Source of the DNA: an uncultured Treponema sp.
GTDB lineage: Bacteria; Spirochaetota; Spirochaetia; Treponematales; Treponemataceae
Direction of reading: 5' to 3'
Assembly: GCA_937915735.1 (NCBI GenBank)
Contig: CALGGS010000272.1
Span: 1 to 13,863, forward strand
Length of the DNA: 13,863 bases
A model generated the notes under the pieces. It worked only from the letters and a program-made list of their open reading frames with translations. It was not told where the DNA came from and did no database searches. Positions 6,643-13,767 of this stretch are shown one piece after another. Within the stretch, counting starts at the first letter, position 1, and the number at the start of each line of letters is the position of its first letter. The position numbers and the translations under genes are program-made.

Positions 6643-7458
6643 CTAAATGCCGAGAATAGAACGCACCAACGGCTCGCACAAAACAAAAATCACGCTGAAA
6701 AGCACGGCAGGAAGATAATTCGCAGTCTTGATTTTCTTAAGCCCCATTAAGTTAATGCCGATTAAAATAATCAAGGCACCACCGCTACCCGTAAGCTCAG
6801 CAAGAAGGGCATCGCTTACATAATCGTGAATGAAAATTCCAAGGACGGTCAAAAGCCCCTGATAAACAAAAATCGCAATCGCAGAAAAAGCTGTTCCCAG
6901 GCCCATTGCCGCCGCAAAACCAATTGCGATAAAACCGTCAAGAATGCTCTTCAAGAAAATTATCGAGTAATCATGCTCAATTCCGGCCTTAAAGGAGCCT
7001 ACAATCGCCATTGCCCCGACACAAAAAAGCACCGACGCGTTCAAAAAAGCATAGGCGAAATTTTTCTGAGGCTTTCCGGCAGAAAATTCAGTGGGGGAAG
7101 TCTCCCCCTCGCTCCTAGTGCCAGAGGCATTAGGAGCTACCCCCTCTCCTAAGGGGCTCTGCCCCTTAAAATCCCCTCCGCCTCTCTTCACAAAAACTCT
7201 TTCCAAAAATTTTCCGACTTTTAAGATTCTTCCGTCAATGTCTAGCAGAGTTCCGACAATTCCGCCTAAAATAAGCGAGAGAGCCAAATAAACGACATTC
7301 TGGTATTTAAAAGCCATCTGAACGCCCATAACGAAGGAGACAAGCCCGCACGCCGTCTGAATCGAGTCAGTCACCTTCTCAGGAATTTTTTTTGCAAACA
7401 AAAGGCCGATAATCGAGCCTAAAATTATCGTTGCGCAATTTACAAATACTGCCAGCAT
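6643..7458 (-). CDS. DUF554 family multispanning membrane protein
   Basis: This 271-residue inner-membrane protein belongs to the DUF554 family (E. coli YqgA, B. subtilis YdfK), whose function is not established. Family features are the N-terminal NCATIILGSIIGLL segment, FVMGVQMAF near 43-50, LGGIVGTLLDID near 64-75, the ASVLFCVGAMAIVGS segment at ~141-155, the KSILDGF and FAAAMGLG region at ~170-188, and a C-terminal GINLMGLKKIKTANYLPA stretch. About seven hydrophobic segments are visible. Residues ~93-128, between segments 3 and 4, are a Gly/Ser/Pro/Glu-rich insertion that looks foreign to the family and coincides with palindromic DNA at 7093-7168. The ATG at 7458 lies one base after the tgt stop, and its GGAG ribosome binding site lies in the last tgt codons, so translation is probably coupled. 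It is the last gene of the operon. Confidence 0.85.
   Translation of the reverse strand: MLAVFVNCATIILGSIIGLLFAKKIPEKVTDSIQTACGLVSFVMGVQMAFKYQNVVYLALSLILGGIVGTLLDIDGRILKVGKFLERVFVKRGGGDFKGQSPLGEGVAPNASGTRSEGETSPTEFSAGKPQKNFAYAFLNASVLFCVGAMAIVGSFKAGIEHDYSIIFLKSILDGFIAIGFAAAMGLGTAFSAIAIFVYQGLLTVLGIFIHDYVSDALLAELTGSGGALIILIGINLMGLKKIKTANYLPAVLFSVIFVLCEPLVRSILGI
7093..7168 (-). repeat. Three consecutive palindromes inserted in frame in the DUF554 gene
   Basis: The insertion contains three adjacent hairpins: GGGGGA/TCCCCC with a 4-base loop (7093-7108); a 12-position stem 7111-7122 with 7126-7137 around AGA, with one mismatch in the transcript strand; and an 8-bp stem TAAGGGGC/GCCCCTTA around three bases (7150-7168). 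It encodes about residues 97-122, a Gly/Ser/Pro/Glu-rich loop. Frame is kept and no stop is introduced. The style is that of intergenic palindromic repeats that have entered a gene, comparable in principle to Rickettsia palindromic elements. Whether copies exist elsewhere in the genome cannot be seen here. Confidence 0.6.
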
Positions 7459-7459
7459 T

Positions 7460-8608
7460 TTATTTCTCCAGCTTCCATTTATTTGAGTGGTATCGCTTTA
7501 AGAAGGAAATTCTGTATTCTTCAAAGCGGTTTTCACTAATTGCGACTCGAATTTCTTTCATCATATTGTGAAGGAAATAAAGATTGTGATAGCTTGCCAG
7601 CGTTGAGCTTAAAATTTCCTGTGCCTTAAAAAGATGACGGAGATATGCCCTTGTGTAAGTCCGGCAAACCTTACAGTTACATTCAGGATCTACCGGGCTA
7701 AAGTCCCGGGCAAAACGCTCCTGCTTAATAGGGAGATTTCCGTCACGAGTAAAATAGCTTCCGTTTCTGGCATTTCTTGTGGGAAGAACGCAGTCAAACA
7801 TATCGATTCCGCTGTGAACGGCATCCAGAATATAGTCAGGCGTTCCGATTCCCATTACATATTTTGCCTTTTCTTTAGGAAGATAATCCACGGTAAAATC
7901 AAGCATTTTGCTGAAAAGCTCAGGAGGCTCGCCGACACTCAGGCCACCGATTGCAATCGCAGGCAAATCCATCTCCGTCACGAATTCGGCAGACTTAATT
8001 CTTAAATCCTCGAAAAAATTCCCCTGAACGATCGGAAGCAAAATTCCCTTGTAGCCCGAATCGCATTTACGAATCCACTCCTCCTTTGCCCGGCGAAGCC
8101 AGTTTTTCGTAATCTCAAGCGCGCGAATTGCCTCTTTTTTGTCAACTCCAAAGCCCGTACAGACATCAAGCTGCATCTGAATGTCAGAATTGAACTGGGC
8201 TTGAATGTCGACAACCCGCTCAGGCGTGAACAGATGCCGGCTTCCGTCTATGTTTGAAGAAAAAAGAGCGCCTTCTTCAGTAATTTTTCTGAGTTTTGAA
8301 AGACTCCAGACCTGAAATCCGCCTGAGTCCGTCAAAAAATTCTTTTTCCATCCGGTAAAGCCGTGCAAGCCGCCAGCTTCTTCGATAATGTCACTTCCAG
8401 GCCGCAGGTAAAGATGATAAGTGTTAGCAAGGATTATCTGAAAGCCTATTTCATCCAAATCGTCCTTGGTAAGGGCTTTGACAGCCCCGTTAGTTCCCAC
8501 AGGCATAAAAACCGGAGTTTCCACATCTCCATGAGGCAAATGAAGCGTTCCAGTCCGAGCCTTTCCATCACAAGACTCGTGCTTAAGCTCAAAGATATTT
8601 GCAATCAT
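7460..8608 (-). CDS. tgt: Queuine tRNA-ribosyltransferase (tRNA-guanine transglycosylase)
   Basis: This 382-residue cytoplasmic enzyme exchanges guanine 34 in the anticodon wobble position of Asn, Asp, His and Tyr tRNAs for a 7-deazaguanine (preQ1 in bacteria). Motifs are DSGGFQ at 94-99 with catalytic Asp94, LDVCT with Asp148 and Cys150 for base recognition, VQGNFFEDLR at ~194-203, GGLSVGEP at 221-228, and GIDMFDCVLPTRNARNG containing the covalent nucleophile Asp272. The zinc site is Cys310, Cys312, Cys315 and His341. Offsets match the E. coli enzyme (Asp264, Cys302, Cys304, Cys307, His333) by a constant eight. Length is normal for the bacterial family. GAGGA lies 8 bases before the ATG at 8608. 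It follows the lptG-like gene by 57 bases without a visible terminator, so it is probably cotranscribed. Confidence 0.97.
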   Translation of the reverse strand: MIANIFELKHESCDGKARTGTLHLPHGDVETPVFMPVGTNGAVKALTKDDLDEIGFQIILANTYHLYLRPGSDIIEEAGGLHGFTGWKKNFLTDSGGFQVWSLSKLRKITEEGALFSSNIDGSRHLFTPERVVDIQAQFNSDIQMQLDVCTGFGVDKKEAIRALEITKNWLRRAKEEWIRKCDSGYKGILLPIVQGNFFEDLRIKSAEFVTEMDLPAIAIGGLSVGEPPELFSKMLDFTVDYLPKEKAKYVMGIGTPDYILDAVHSGIDMFDCVLPTRNARNGSYFTRDGNLPIKQERFARDFSPVDPECNCKVCRTYTRAYLRHLFKAQEILSSTLASYHNLYFLHNMMKEIRVAISENRFEEYRISFLKRYHSNKWKLEK

Positions 8609-8666
8609 ATATTTTTTCCTCGAATTCTACCACAAATTACACAAAAATAATTAGTGGCTTTATATT

Positions 8667-9737
8667 TTAAGTCCTAGCGTATCTTAAGACAAAAATCGCT
8701 ATTATGACAAACATAAAAACAGGGAACCAGGCCCCCATAAAAGGAGAGATTGCCCCGAATTTTGCCATAAGCATAGTAATCATCTGTGTGACATAGAACA
8801 AAACCGCCGCGCTGATGCACGATGCCAAGCTCATGAGCATGACATTTTTCCGTGTTTTACCGCTCAAACCCACCGACAAAAATACGACAATGAACAAAAT
8901 GAAGGGAAATGAAAATTTCTTGTAGTAAAGGCTCAATGGCTCAGCAAAAGGAAGCCCCGCCTTTTGAAGATGGTCGATATAAACCTTGGCCGTCGCAGAA
9001 TCTACGGTTTCAACAGAAATTACATTATTCTGAAATGTCTCAGGCACTTCCGTAAGGCGCTCCCTGTTTTCGCTAGTTACACTTCCCGATTGAATAACTC
9101 CGTTTTTTAAAGTGTACTGAATGCCGCCCGAAAGATTCCATTTGCCGTCACGCCATGAAGCACTGTCCGCACGAATCACTGAATTCAAAGTTTTGTCATC
9201 GTTCCTGATAATTATAAAAAGAGATGTAAGTCTTTTTGCGCTGTCATCATAAAATTCAGCCTTATAGCAGATATTTCCGTTTTCGCTTAAGATGACGATT
9301 TTGTCGTTGTTCAAGGTCTTGTCTTTTTTCAGTACCTCCTCCTGCTCGGCTGTTTTTTTTGCATAAGTCGGAACTACAACCCTGTCATCAAAATAATAAA
9401 GGGCAAAGCTCATTCCAAAAGCAAACACAAGAAGAGGAAAAGTAAAGCGCGTAAGGGAAATTCCAGAAGCAAAGATTGCAATCAGCTCGTTGTTAGCGTA
9501 TAAATCGCTTAAGGTATAGGAAACTGAAAAAAGCATGGCTATCGGAGCGGAATACCAAAAGCATTTTGGAAGATAAAGAATCATAATCCTAAGGACCTTA
9601 AGCCCCGAAACTCCGTTTGAAATAAAATTCCAGAGATTCATCATCAAATCAACGAGAATCAAAACGAGGGCAAAGAAAACAAGGGCGCCCAAAAAGAGAG
9701 GTATGACTTTTCTGAAAAGATATTCGACGATTTTCAT
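8667..9737 (-). CDS. lptG: LptG-type permease (YjgP/YjgQ family) of a lipid-export ABC transporter
   Basis: This is a 356-residue inner-membrane protein. The start MKIVEYLF at 9737 overlaps the stop of the upstream permease as ATGA; the frame is open upstream but that part is antisense-like and inside the neighbour. Hydrophobic segments are at ~10-35, 50-75 and 97-116, followed by a ~150-residue periplasmic beta-rich region (~118-265), then three segments at ~276-292, 297-322 and 335-351. The cytoplasmic ANNELIAIFASGIS stretch at 81-94 matches the coupling-helix region of LptF/LptG that contacts the LptB ATPase. In the known system LptBFG extracts lipopolysaccharide from the inner membrane. 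Treponemes lack typical LPS, so the cargo here may be another glycolipid. Assignment as LptG rather than LptF rests on gene order and length. Confidence 0.8.
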   Translation of the reverse strand: MKIVEYLFRKVIPLFLGALVFFALVLILVDLMMNLWNFISNGVSGLKVLRIMILYLPKCFWYSAPIAMLFSVSYTLSDLYANNELIAIFASGISLTRFTFPLLVFAFGMSFALYYFDDRVVVPTYAKKTAEQEEVLKKDKTLNNDKIVILSENGNICYKAEFYDDSAKRLTSLFIIIRNDDKTLNSVIRADSASWRDGKWNLSGGIQYTLKNGVIQSGSVTSENRERLTEVPETFQNNVISVETVDSATAKVYIDHLQKAGLPFAEPLSLYYKKFSFPFILFIVVFLSVGLSGKTRKNVMLMSLASCISAAVLFYVTQMITMLMAKFGAISPFMGAWFPVFMFVIIAIFVLRYART

Positions 9738-11149
9738 TTTCTTAAGAGCCTCAGATAAAAAAGAAAGCCCGCCACGCCAATTAAAATGTTCGGAGCCCAC
9801 ATCGTCGTAATTCCGTAGACGCCAGTTCGGGAACTGAAAATCTGTCCGACAATGCTTACCGCCCAATAAAAAAGAGATACGAAAAGCCCGATTATAAGAC
9901 CGATTGTCTGCCCGTTGTGCTTTCCGAAAATAAGAGCGAGGGGAAGCGCAAAAAGGGCAAAGAAGATTGAGCCGAAGGGCATCGAGAATTTTTTTGCCAT
10001 CTCAAGGTTGTAACGATTTCGCTTTTTCTGGCTCACATCGATTTCATTTTTCATCGCCTTAATTTCCTTGTAAAGGTCGTAGCTCGTCATCTCACGGGGA
10101 GAAACAGCCCTGTCATTTTCCAGAAAGGTTGACTCAAAAATATTCAGCTCGACATTTTCGCTCGTAAGGACATCGTAGTCATTTTTTTTGTCCTTATCGA
10201 ACATAAGCACGCTCGCATCATTCATAATTAACCGCATTAAAACGCCGGCCGCACTTGATTTTTTTACGGTGGACTTGTCCGCAACGATGATTCGCTGCCC
10301 GCCGTCCGAGTCAGTGTCAAAGAAAATCAAATCGCTGACATTTTCGCCGTCCACCTCGCCGATTACCAAAGTTTTGTCGTTCGTTCGCTTGATAGAATTT
10401 GACTCAAGTTCTACGGCCGGATTTGAGGTTAAAATTGAACGGTAAAGCTTGTTGTAGTTAATAGTTCCAAGAGGAAGAAGATAGTCGTTCACGAAAAAAG
10501 AAGCGAAAGAAATCAGAATTCCCAGAATGATGACGGGCTTTAAAATCATTTTGTAGCTCTGTCCGCTTGCGCGCAAAATAAGAACCTCATTTTCGCTTGC
10601 AAGACGCCCTAAGCACATCAAAAATCCGACCAGAGTTGCGAATGGAGCCGACTGGGCAATGACCATTGGAAGGGAGTAAGTGATAAGGCGCATCACATCC
10701 AGAACAGGGACATGCTTTTTTAAGATGTTTTCCGCGACAAGAAGAATCTGATTTACGAAAAAGACCATAAAGAAGAAGATGAAGGCAATAAAAAAGTACA
10801 GGAAAAGCTCTTTCATAAGATAACGGAACAAAACATGCCTGTTCACTCCGTTCGACTCCTGCATTTCCAGTCCCACAGCCTCCCCCGCCCTTTTCAGACC
10901 TGCTTTTTTTAAGAGAAAGGAAAGAGCCTTAAAAATTGAATTTAAAAGATTAAATTCGCCGTATTTTTGAAGGATAGTTTTTCCAAGCTCTTCAAGCCGT
11001 TTTTTTGCGTCACTTTTGAGCCAGGTGCGCTTGTAGTAAATAACAGAAACAAAAAATCTTTTTACAGGGTAAAGCCGCCTGAAGGCTTTGAGAAAATCTG
11101 ACTTTTTTTTGTTCAAAAAGCGTTTTAGGCGCCAGATTTGTGAGGGCAT
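9734..11149 (-). CDS. lptF: LptF-type permease (YjgP/YjgQ family) with long basic N-terminal extension
   Basis: This 471-residue protein is the partner of the following permease. The family domain begins near residue 105 (HVLFRYLMKELFLYFF), with hydrophobic segments at ~112-137, 153-180 and 202-220. A periplasmic beta-rich region follows (~222-365), then three segments in the last ~85 residues. The coupling motif ASENEVLILRASGQS is at 184-198. Residues 1-95 are an extra Lys/Arg-rich, partly helical segment not usual for LptF (~360 residues). The start at 11149 is supported by a TAATG overlap with the dut stop and by gene-like codon use throughout the extension, but no strong Shine-Dalgarno site is present. 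An internal ATG at 10864 (MQESNG) would give a standard-length 376-residue protein. The gene overlaps the next permease by four bases, so the pair is translationally coupled. Confidence 0.8.
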   Translation of the reverse strand: MPSQIWRLKRFLNKKKSDFLKAFRRLYPVKRFFVSVIYYKRTWLKSDAKKRLEELGKTILQKYGEFNLLNSIFKALSFLLKKAGLKRAGEAVGLEMQESNGVNRHVLFRYLMKELFLYFFIAFIFFFMVFFVNQILLVAENILKKHVPVLDVMRLITYSLPMVIAQSAPFATLVGFLMCLGRLASENEVLILRASGQSYKMILKPVIILGILISFASFFVNDYLLPLGTINYNKLYRSILTSNPAVELESNSIKRTNDKTLVIGEVDGENVSDLIFFDTDSDGGQRIIVADKSTVKKSSAAGVLMRLIMNDASVLMFDKDKKNDYDVLTSENVELNIFESTFLENDRAVSPREMTSYDLYKEIKAMKNEIDVSQKKRNRYNLEMAKKFSMPFGSIFFALFALPLALIFGKHNGQTIGLIIGLFVSLFYWAVSIVGQIFSSRTGVYGITTMWAPNILIGVAGFLFYLRLLRK

Positions 11150-11589
11150 TACTTTCCGGTGCTTCCGAATCCACCAGTGCCGCGCTCGCTCTCATCCAGT
11201 TTTTCGGCCTTTTCAAAAGTGCCGAGAGTTACGGGAGCGACTACAATCTGAGCGATTCTCTCGCCATTTTTAACGGTAAAATCCTCGTTTCCAAGGTTGA
11301 TTAAAATTACTTTCAGTTCGCCACGATAATCGCTGTCGATTGTTCCCGGAGTATTCAAGACCGTAACTCCGTTTTTTGCGGCAAGCCCTGAGCGAGGACG
11401 GACTTGAATTTCATAGCCCTCTGGAATTTCAAAAAAGAGCCCCGTTCCAATCACAGCATGCTCGCCCCTTTTAATTACGACAGGTTCAGATAAAAGTGCC
11501 GAGATGTCAGCACCCGCCGCCCCCCTTGTTTTGTATTCAGGAATGACAGCGCCCGTTTGGGCAAGAACTTTGATATTTACTTTGTTCAT
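11149..11589 (-). CDS. dut: Deoxyuridine 5'-triphosphate nucleotidohydrolase (trimeric dUTPase)
   Basis: This 146-residue cytoplasmic enzyme hydrolyses dUTP to dUMP and pyrophosphate, keeping uracil out of DNA and supplying dUMP for thymidylate. All five trimeric dUTPase motifs are present: AAGADISA at 24-31, RPRSGLA at 64-70, GTIDSDYRGE at 82-91 with catalytic Asp85 and uracil-stacking Tyr88, GERIAQIVV at 109-117, and RGTGGFGSTG at 136-145, whose Phe closes the active site. Length is typical. The ATG at 11589 has no Shine-Dalgarno site; the bases before it are T-rich on the coding strand. A TATAAT box on the same strand would place transcription start at or next to the ATG, so the mRNA may be leaderless. 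It is the first gene of the operon running to DUF554, and its stop overlaps the next start as TAATG. Confidence 0.97.
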   Translation of the reverse strand: MNKVNIKVLAQTGAVIPEYKTRGAAGADISALLSEPVVIKRGEHAVIGTGLFFEIPEGYEIQVRPRSGLAAKNGVTVLNTPGTIDSDYRGELKVILINLGNEDFTVKNGERIAQIVVAPVTLGTFEKAEKLDESERGTGGFGSTGK

Positions 11590-11597
11590 AAAAAAGA

Positions 11598-11605
11598 ATT
11601 ATAAT
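11598..11605. promoter_or_regulatory. Divergent promoter: palindromic ATTATAAT box between dut and nrdR
   Basis: ATTATAAT reads as TATAAT on both strands. For nrdR the -10 box is 11600-11605, with a -35-like TTTACT at 11576-11581 and an 18-base spacer; transcription would start near 11612, leaving ~34 bases of leader that include the ribosome binding site. For dut the -10 box is the complement of 11598-11603, with start expected near 11591, two bases from the ATG. No good -35 is visible for dut. The assignment is from consensus matching only. Confidence 0.5.
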
Positions 11606-11633
11606 TAAAATGATAGATAAAATAAAGTCATTA

Positions 11634-11639
11634 AGAGGT
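11634..11639 (+). promoter_or_regulatory. Ribosome binding site setting the nrdR start at 11646
   Basis: AGAGGT lies six bases before the ATG at 11646. An in-frame ATG at 11610 falls where transcription probably begins and has no site. NrdR proteins start with M-x-C-P-x-C, which is exactly what 11646 gives. Confidence 0.75.
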
Positions 11640-11645
11640 AAAAAA

Positions 11646-12110
11646 ATGCGCTGCCCTTATTGCGGAAGTCTTGACGATAAAGTAATAGAATCCCGGACAA
11701 TGGCCAACGGAGAAACAATCCGCCGCCGCCGTGAATGTGTCAGCTGTGAAATGCGTTTTACAAGCTACGAGCGAATCGAAGAAAAGCCATTTATGGTCAT
11801 AAAACGCGACGGAAGAAGACAGCCATTTGACAGGGCAAAAATCGAAAAAGGAATTGAGAGAGCCCTTGAAAAACGGCCTGTCTCCTCAAACACAAAAGAA
11901 AACATCATAAACGACATTGAGGACGCCGCAATTATGAAAGGCAGGAGCAGTCGGGAAATTTCAACCGCAGATTTGGGAGAAATCATTCTCGACCGACTTC
12001 ACGATGTCGACAAGGTAGCTTACATTCGCTTCGCCTCAGTTTACAGAAATTTTGAAAATCTCGATGAATTCATCAGCGAAGTCAAGAAGCTTAAAAAGTC
12101 AAAGAACTAA
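11646..12110 (+). CDS. nrdR: Transcriptional repressor NrdR of ribonucleotide reductase genes
   Basis: This 154-residue protein, the usual length for the family, binds ATP/dATP and represses ribonucleotide reductase (nrd) operons when dATP is plentiful. The N-terminal zinc ribbon has CPYC at Cys3 and Cys6 and CVSC at Cys31 and Cys34. The ATP-cone domain follows at ~47-137, with VIKRDGRRQPFDRAKIEKGI near 51-70 and a C-terminal YIRFASVYRNFENLDEF stretch typical of the family. It is transcribed divergently from dut, which suits shared control of nucleotide supply. I found no convincing NrdR box (paired 16-base sites) in the short dut-nrdR gap, and no nrd gene is in the window. Its last 20 bases overlap the 3' end of rdgB on the other strand. 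Confidence 0.96.
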   Translation: MRCPYCGSLDDKVIESRTMANGETIRRRRECVSCEMRFTSYERIEEKPFMVIKRDGRRQPFDRAKIEKGIERALEKRPVSSNTKENIINDIEDAAIMKGRSSREISTADLGEIILDRLHDVDKVAYIRFASVYRNFENLDEFISEVKKLKKSKN

Positions 12111-12723
12111 GGATTTTCGCAATCGCTTTTACGGCCTTTCCACGGTGAGAAATTTTATTTTTTTCCTCCGCACTGATTTCAGCGACAGTTTTTCCATATT
12201 CCGGCAAAAATACGATTGGGTCATAGCCAAAGCCTCCGCTTCCAGCCTGCTCATCGATTGACTTTACGAGCTCGCCCTCAAAGGTTTCCTGAGCGACAAA
12301 AAACCTGTCAGAATTCAGCAAAAGAACCATGGCGCAAGTGTAATGGCATTTTCTGTTTTCGGATTTTGTCTCATTCAGCTGCTCAATCAAGAATTTATTC
12401 TGCTCTTCCTGCGAAATTTTTGAGCCGTCAGGCTTTCCATGCATAAATTCAGGGCCTGCATATCGAGATGTGTAAATACCAGGCTCTCCGCCAAGACAAT
12501 CAACGCAAATTCCTGAGTCATCGGCAATAACAGGTTCGTGAACTATTTCCCAAAGCGCACGGGCCTTTATAAGACTGTTTTCATAAAAAGACTTTCCGTT
12601 TTCGACAGGATTAAAAACAAGCCCGTCATCACTTGGAATCCTAATTTCATAATCCGGCAATATTTCCTGCATTTCCCTTCGCTTGTGAGCGTTTGAGGAG
12701 GCAAGATAAAGTTTCTTTTTCAT
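12091..12723 (-). CDS. rdgB: RdgB/HAM1 XTP/dITP diphosphatase
   Basis: This 210-residue cytoplasmic enzyme hydrolyses non-canonical purine nucleotides (dITP, ITP, XTP) to monophosphates, preventing deaminated bases from entering DNA and RNA. Family motifs are ASSNAHKRREMQEI at 8-21 (usual form SxNxHKxxE), ENSLIKARA near 48-56, ADDSGICVDCLGGEPGIYTS at 67-86 with the catalytic DD pair at 68-69 and the following RYAG, GFGYDPI at 164-170, and AEEKNKISHRGKA at 185-197. Length is slightly above the typical ~197. GAGGA lies six bases before the ATG at 12723. The restored frame of the upstream gene would end at 12748, only 24 bases away, so the two are probably one operon. The gene end overlaps nrdR. 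Confidence 0.95.
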   Translation of the reverse strand: MKKKLYLASSNAHKRREMQEILPDYEIRIPSDDGLVFNPVENGKSFYENSLIKARALWEIVHEPVIADDSGICVDCLGGEPGIYTSRYAGPEFMHGKPDGSKISQEEQNKFLIEQLNETKSENRKCHYTCAMVLLLNSDRFFVAQETFEGELVKSIDEQAGSGGFGYDPIVFLPEYGKTVAEISAEEKNKISHRGKAVKAIAKILSSLTF

Positions 12724-12747
12724 TTTTTCCTCTGGGCGAAAATCATA

Positions 12748-12981
12748 TCAATTTGTTTTTCTCTCGTCTACAAAAATATCCAGGGCTTTTTCTGCGACTT
12801 TTTCAAAAACATTTTTTCCCTCGCCCTTCATCAAAAGCTCCTCGCGGCGTTTTTCCAGCAGCAATTCCTGAATTTGACTTCTCCCGTTTTTTCTCTTCGC
12901 ATTATTTATATAGAAAGATACCATTCTGGGCTTAATTCCGATTGCCTTTGCAACCTCTTCATTTAAGGAGAATCTGACCGC
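12748..12981 (-). pseudogene. Out-of-frame helix-turn-helix C-terminus of the upstream gene
   Basis: The strand complementary to 12748-12981 is open for 77 codons and ends at TGA 12750-12748. It has no ATG before the motif and no ribosome binding site. It encodes FSLNEEVAKAIGIKPRMVSF followed by YINNAKRK, a clear helix-turn-helix pattern (E-VAKAIGI-KPRMVSFYI), then a charged helical tail with KRREELLMKG. The preceding 12963-13763 gene stops in the frame one base away, after IIERSDSP. Inserting one base near 12971 would read IIERSDFSLNEEVAKAIG and join the two into a ~343-residue protein. The simplest reading is a one-base deletion, either real or an assembly error; a programmed -1 shift is less likely because no slippery heptamer is visible. 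Confidence 0.6.
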
Positions 12982-13763
12982 TCAATTATAGCCTTGTTAT
13001 GCTTCTCCCATTTTTTTGTCTGCCCGTCATATTTTTTTTCCATAACTTTCTTTTTTCTCTCTGTGGAAGTCGGAGCTACCATTTCCTGAAAATATTTTCG
13101 ATGAAAGAAAAATGCGTTATTCCGCTTTGCGACGAGACGGAGACTAATTTCATCTTTTTTTTCCATCGTAGCTTTCAGCTCCTGGATTTTTTGATAAAGC
13201 AGATTCCTGTCAATTTTGGTAAAATCACTGACGGCACAAACGGTTGAATCATCGACATCCTTACAAGCCTTCATCATCAGTACCAATGCAGTAAGCTCGG
13301 CAATCTTTTTCTTTCGTAACTTTTGACTTCCTCCCGTCTGAATAATGTCTGTGAAATTCTTAAGGCAATTATCACTTTCCCTTTCTTTTTTGCTCGCTTC
13401 AATGCCATTCTCATACTTCTGATATTCTTCTTCAGTTTTGGATTTCAGAAAACTTTCCATTGATTTTCTTTCATTTTCACTTTCAAGCTGCTCCCTCAAA
13501 AACGACATTTTGTAATTCGTGATTTTTCCAGCAAGATATTGAATAAAAGAAAGCTGTCCTCTTTTGTAGCCCAAGAGAATTTTCTTAAATCTTTTCCGCA
13601 TCACCAGCAGGAATTCACTTTTCTGGTCCTCTGAAAAATAAAACAGTCCATAACGATACGGCTCAAGATAAACATCCTCCCACATAAGATTCACGGCCTC
13701 AGATACGGAAATTTTCCCGTTTTTTACCAGCTCAGGCAGATTCTCAACATTTTGTTCTTGCAT
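12963..13763 (-). CDS. Hypothetical cytoplasmic protein, probably truncated by a frameshift
   Basis: This is a 266-residue protein starting MQEQNVENLPELVKNG at 13763. I do not recognise the family. It is charged and helical, with no signal peptide or membrane segment. Residues ~15-95 (SEAVNLMWEDVYLEPYRYGL, then FKKILLGYKRGQLSFIQYLA and KITNYKMSFLRE) weakly recall sigma-factor region 2 helices. Residues ~95-150 are Glu/Lys-rich and probably coiled. Residues ~160-215 include a second compact helical part (AELTALVLMM, STVCAVSDFTKIDRNLLYQK). The protein ends at ERSDSP, and a helix-turn-helix continues in another frame (12748-12981). A DNA-binding regulator is a reasonable guess for the intact protein, but the function is unknown. 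The region upstream to 13863 shows no clear promoter. Confidence 0.65.
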   Translation of the reverse strand: MQEQNVENLPELVKNGKISVSEAVNLMWEDVYLEPYRYGLFYFSEDQKSEFLLVMRKRFKKILLGYKRGQLSFIQYLAGKITNYKMSFLREQLESENERKSMESFLKSKTEEEYQKYENGIEASKKERESDNCLKNFTDIIQTGGSQKLRKKKIAELTALVLMMKACKDVDDSTVCAVSDFTKIDRNLLYQKIQELKATMEKKDEISLRLVAKRNNAFFFHRKYFQEMVAPTSTERKKKVMEKKYDGQTKKWEKHNKAIIERSDSP

Positions 13764-13767
13764 AATT

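Noticed and set aside
9738..9866. 43-residue upstream extension of the LptG-like protein
   Set aside because: It lies inside the upstream permease gene in another frame, while the ATG at 9737 forms a standard ATGA overlap and starts exactly at the family's N-terminus.
11610..11645. 12-residue N-terminal extension of NrdR
   Set aside because: The ATG at 11610 sits at the likely transcription start, lacks a ribosome binding site, and the family starts at the M-x-C-P-x-C of 11646.
12965..12984. Programmed -1 frameshift to make the HTH protein
   Set aside because: No X-XXY-YYZ slippery heptamer is present in the only window where the shift can occur, so a one-base deletion or sequence error is more likely.
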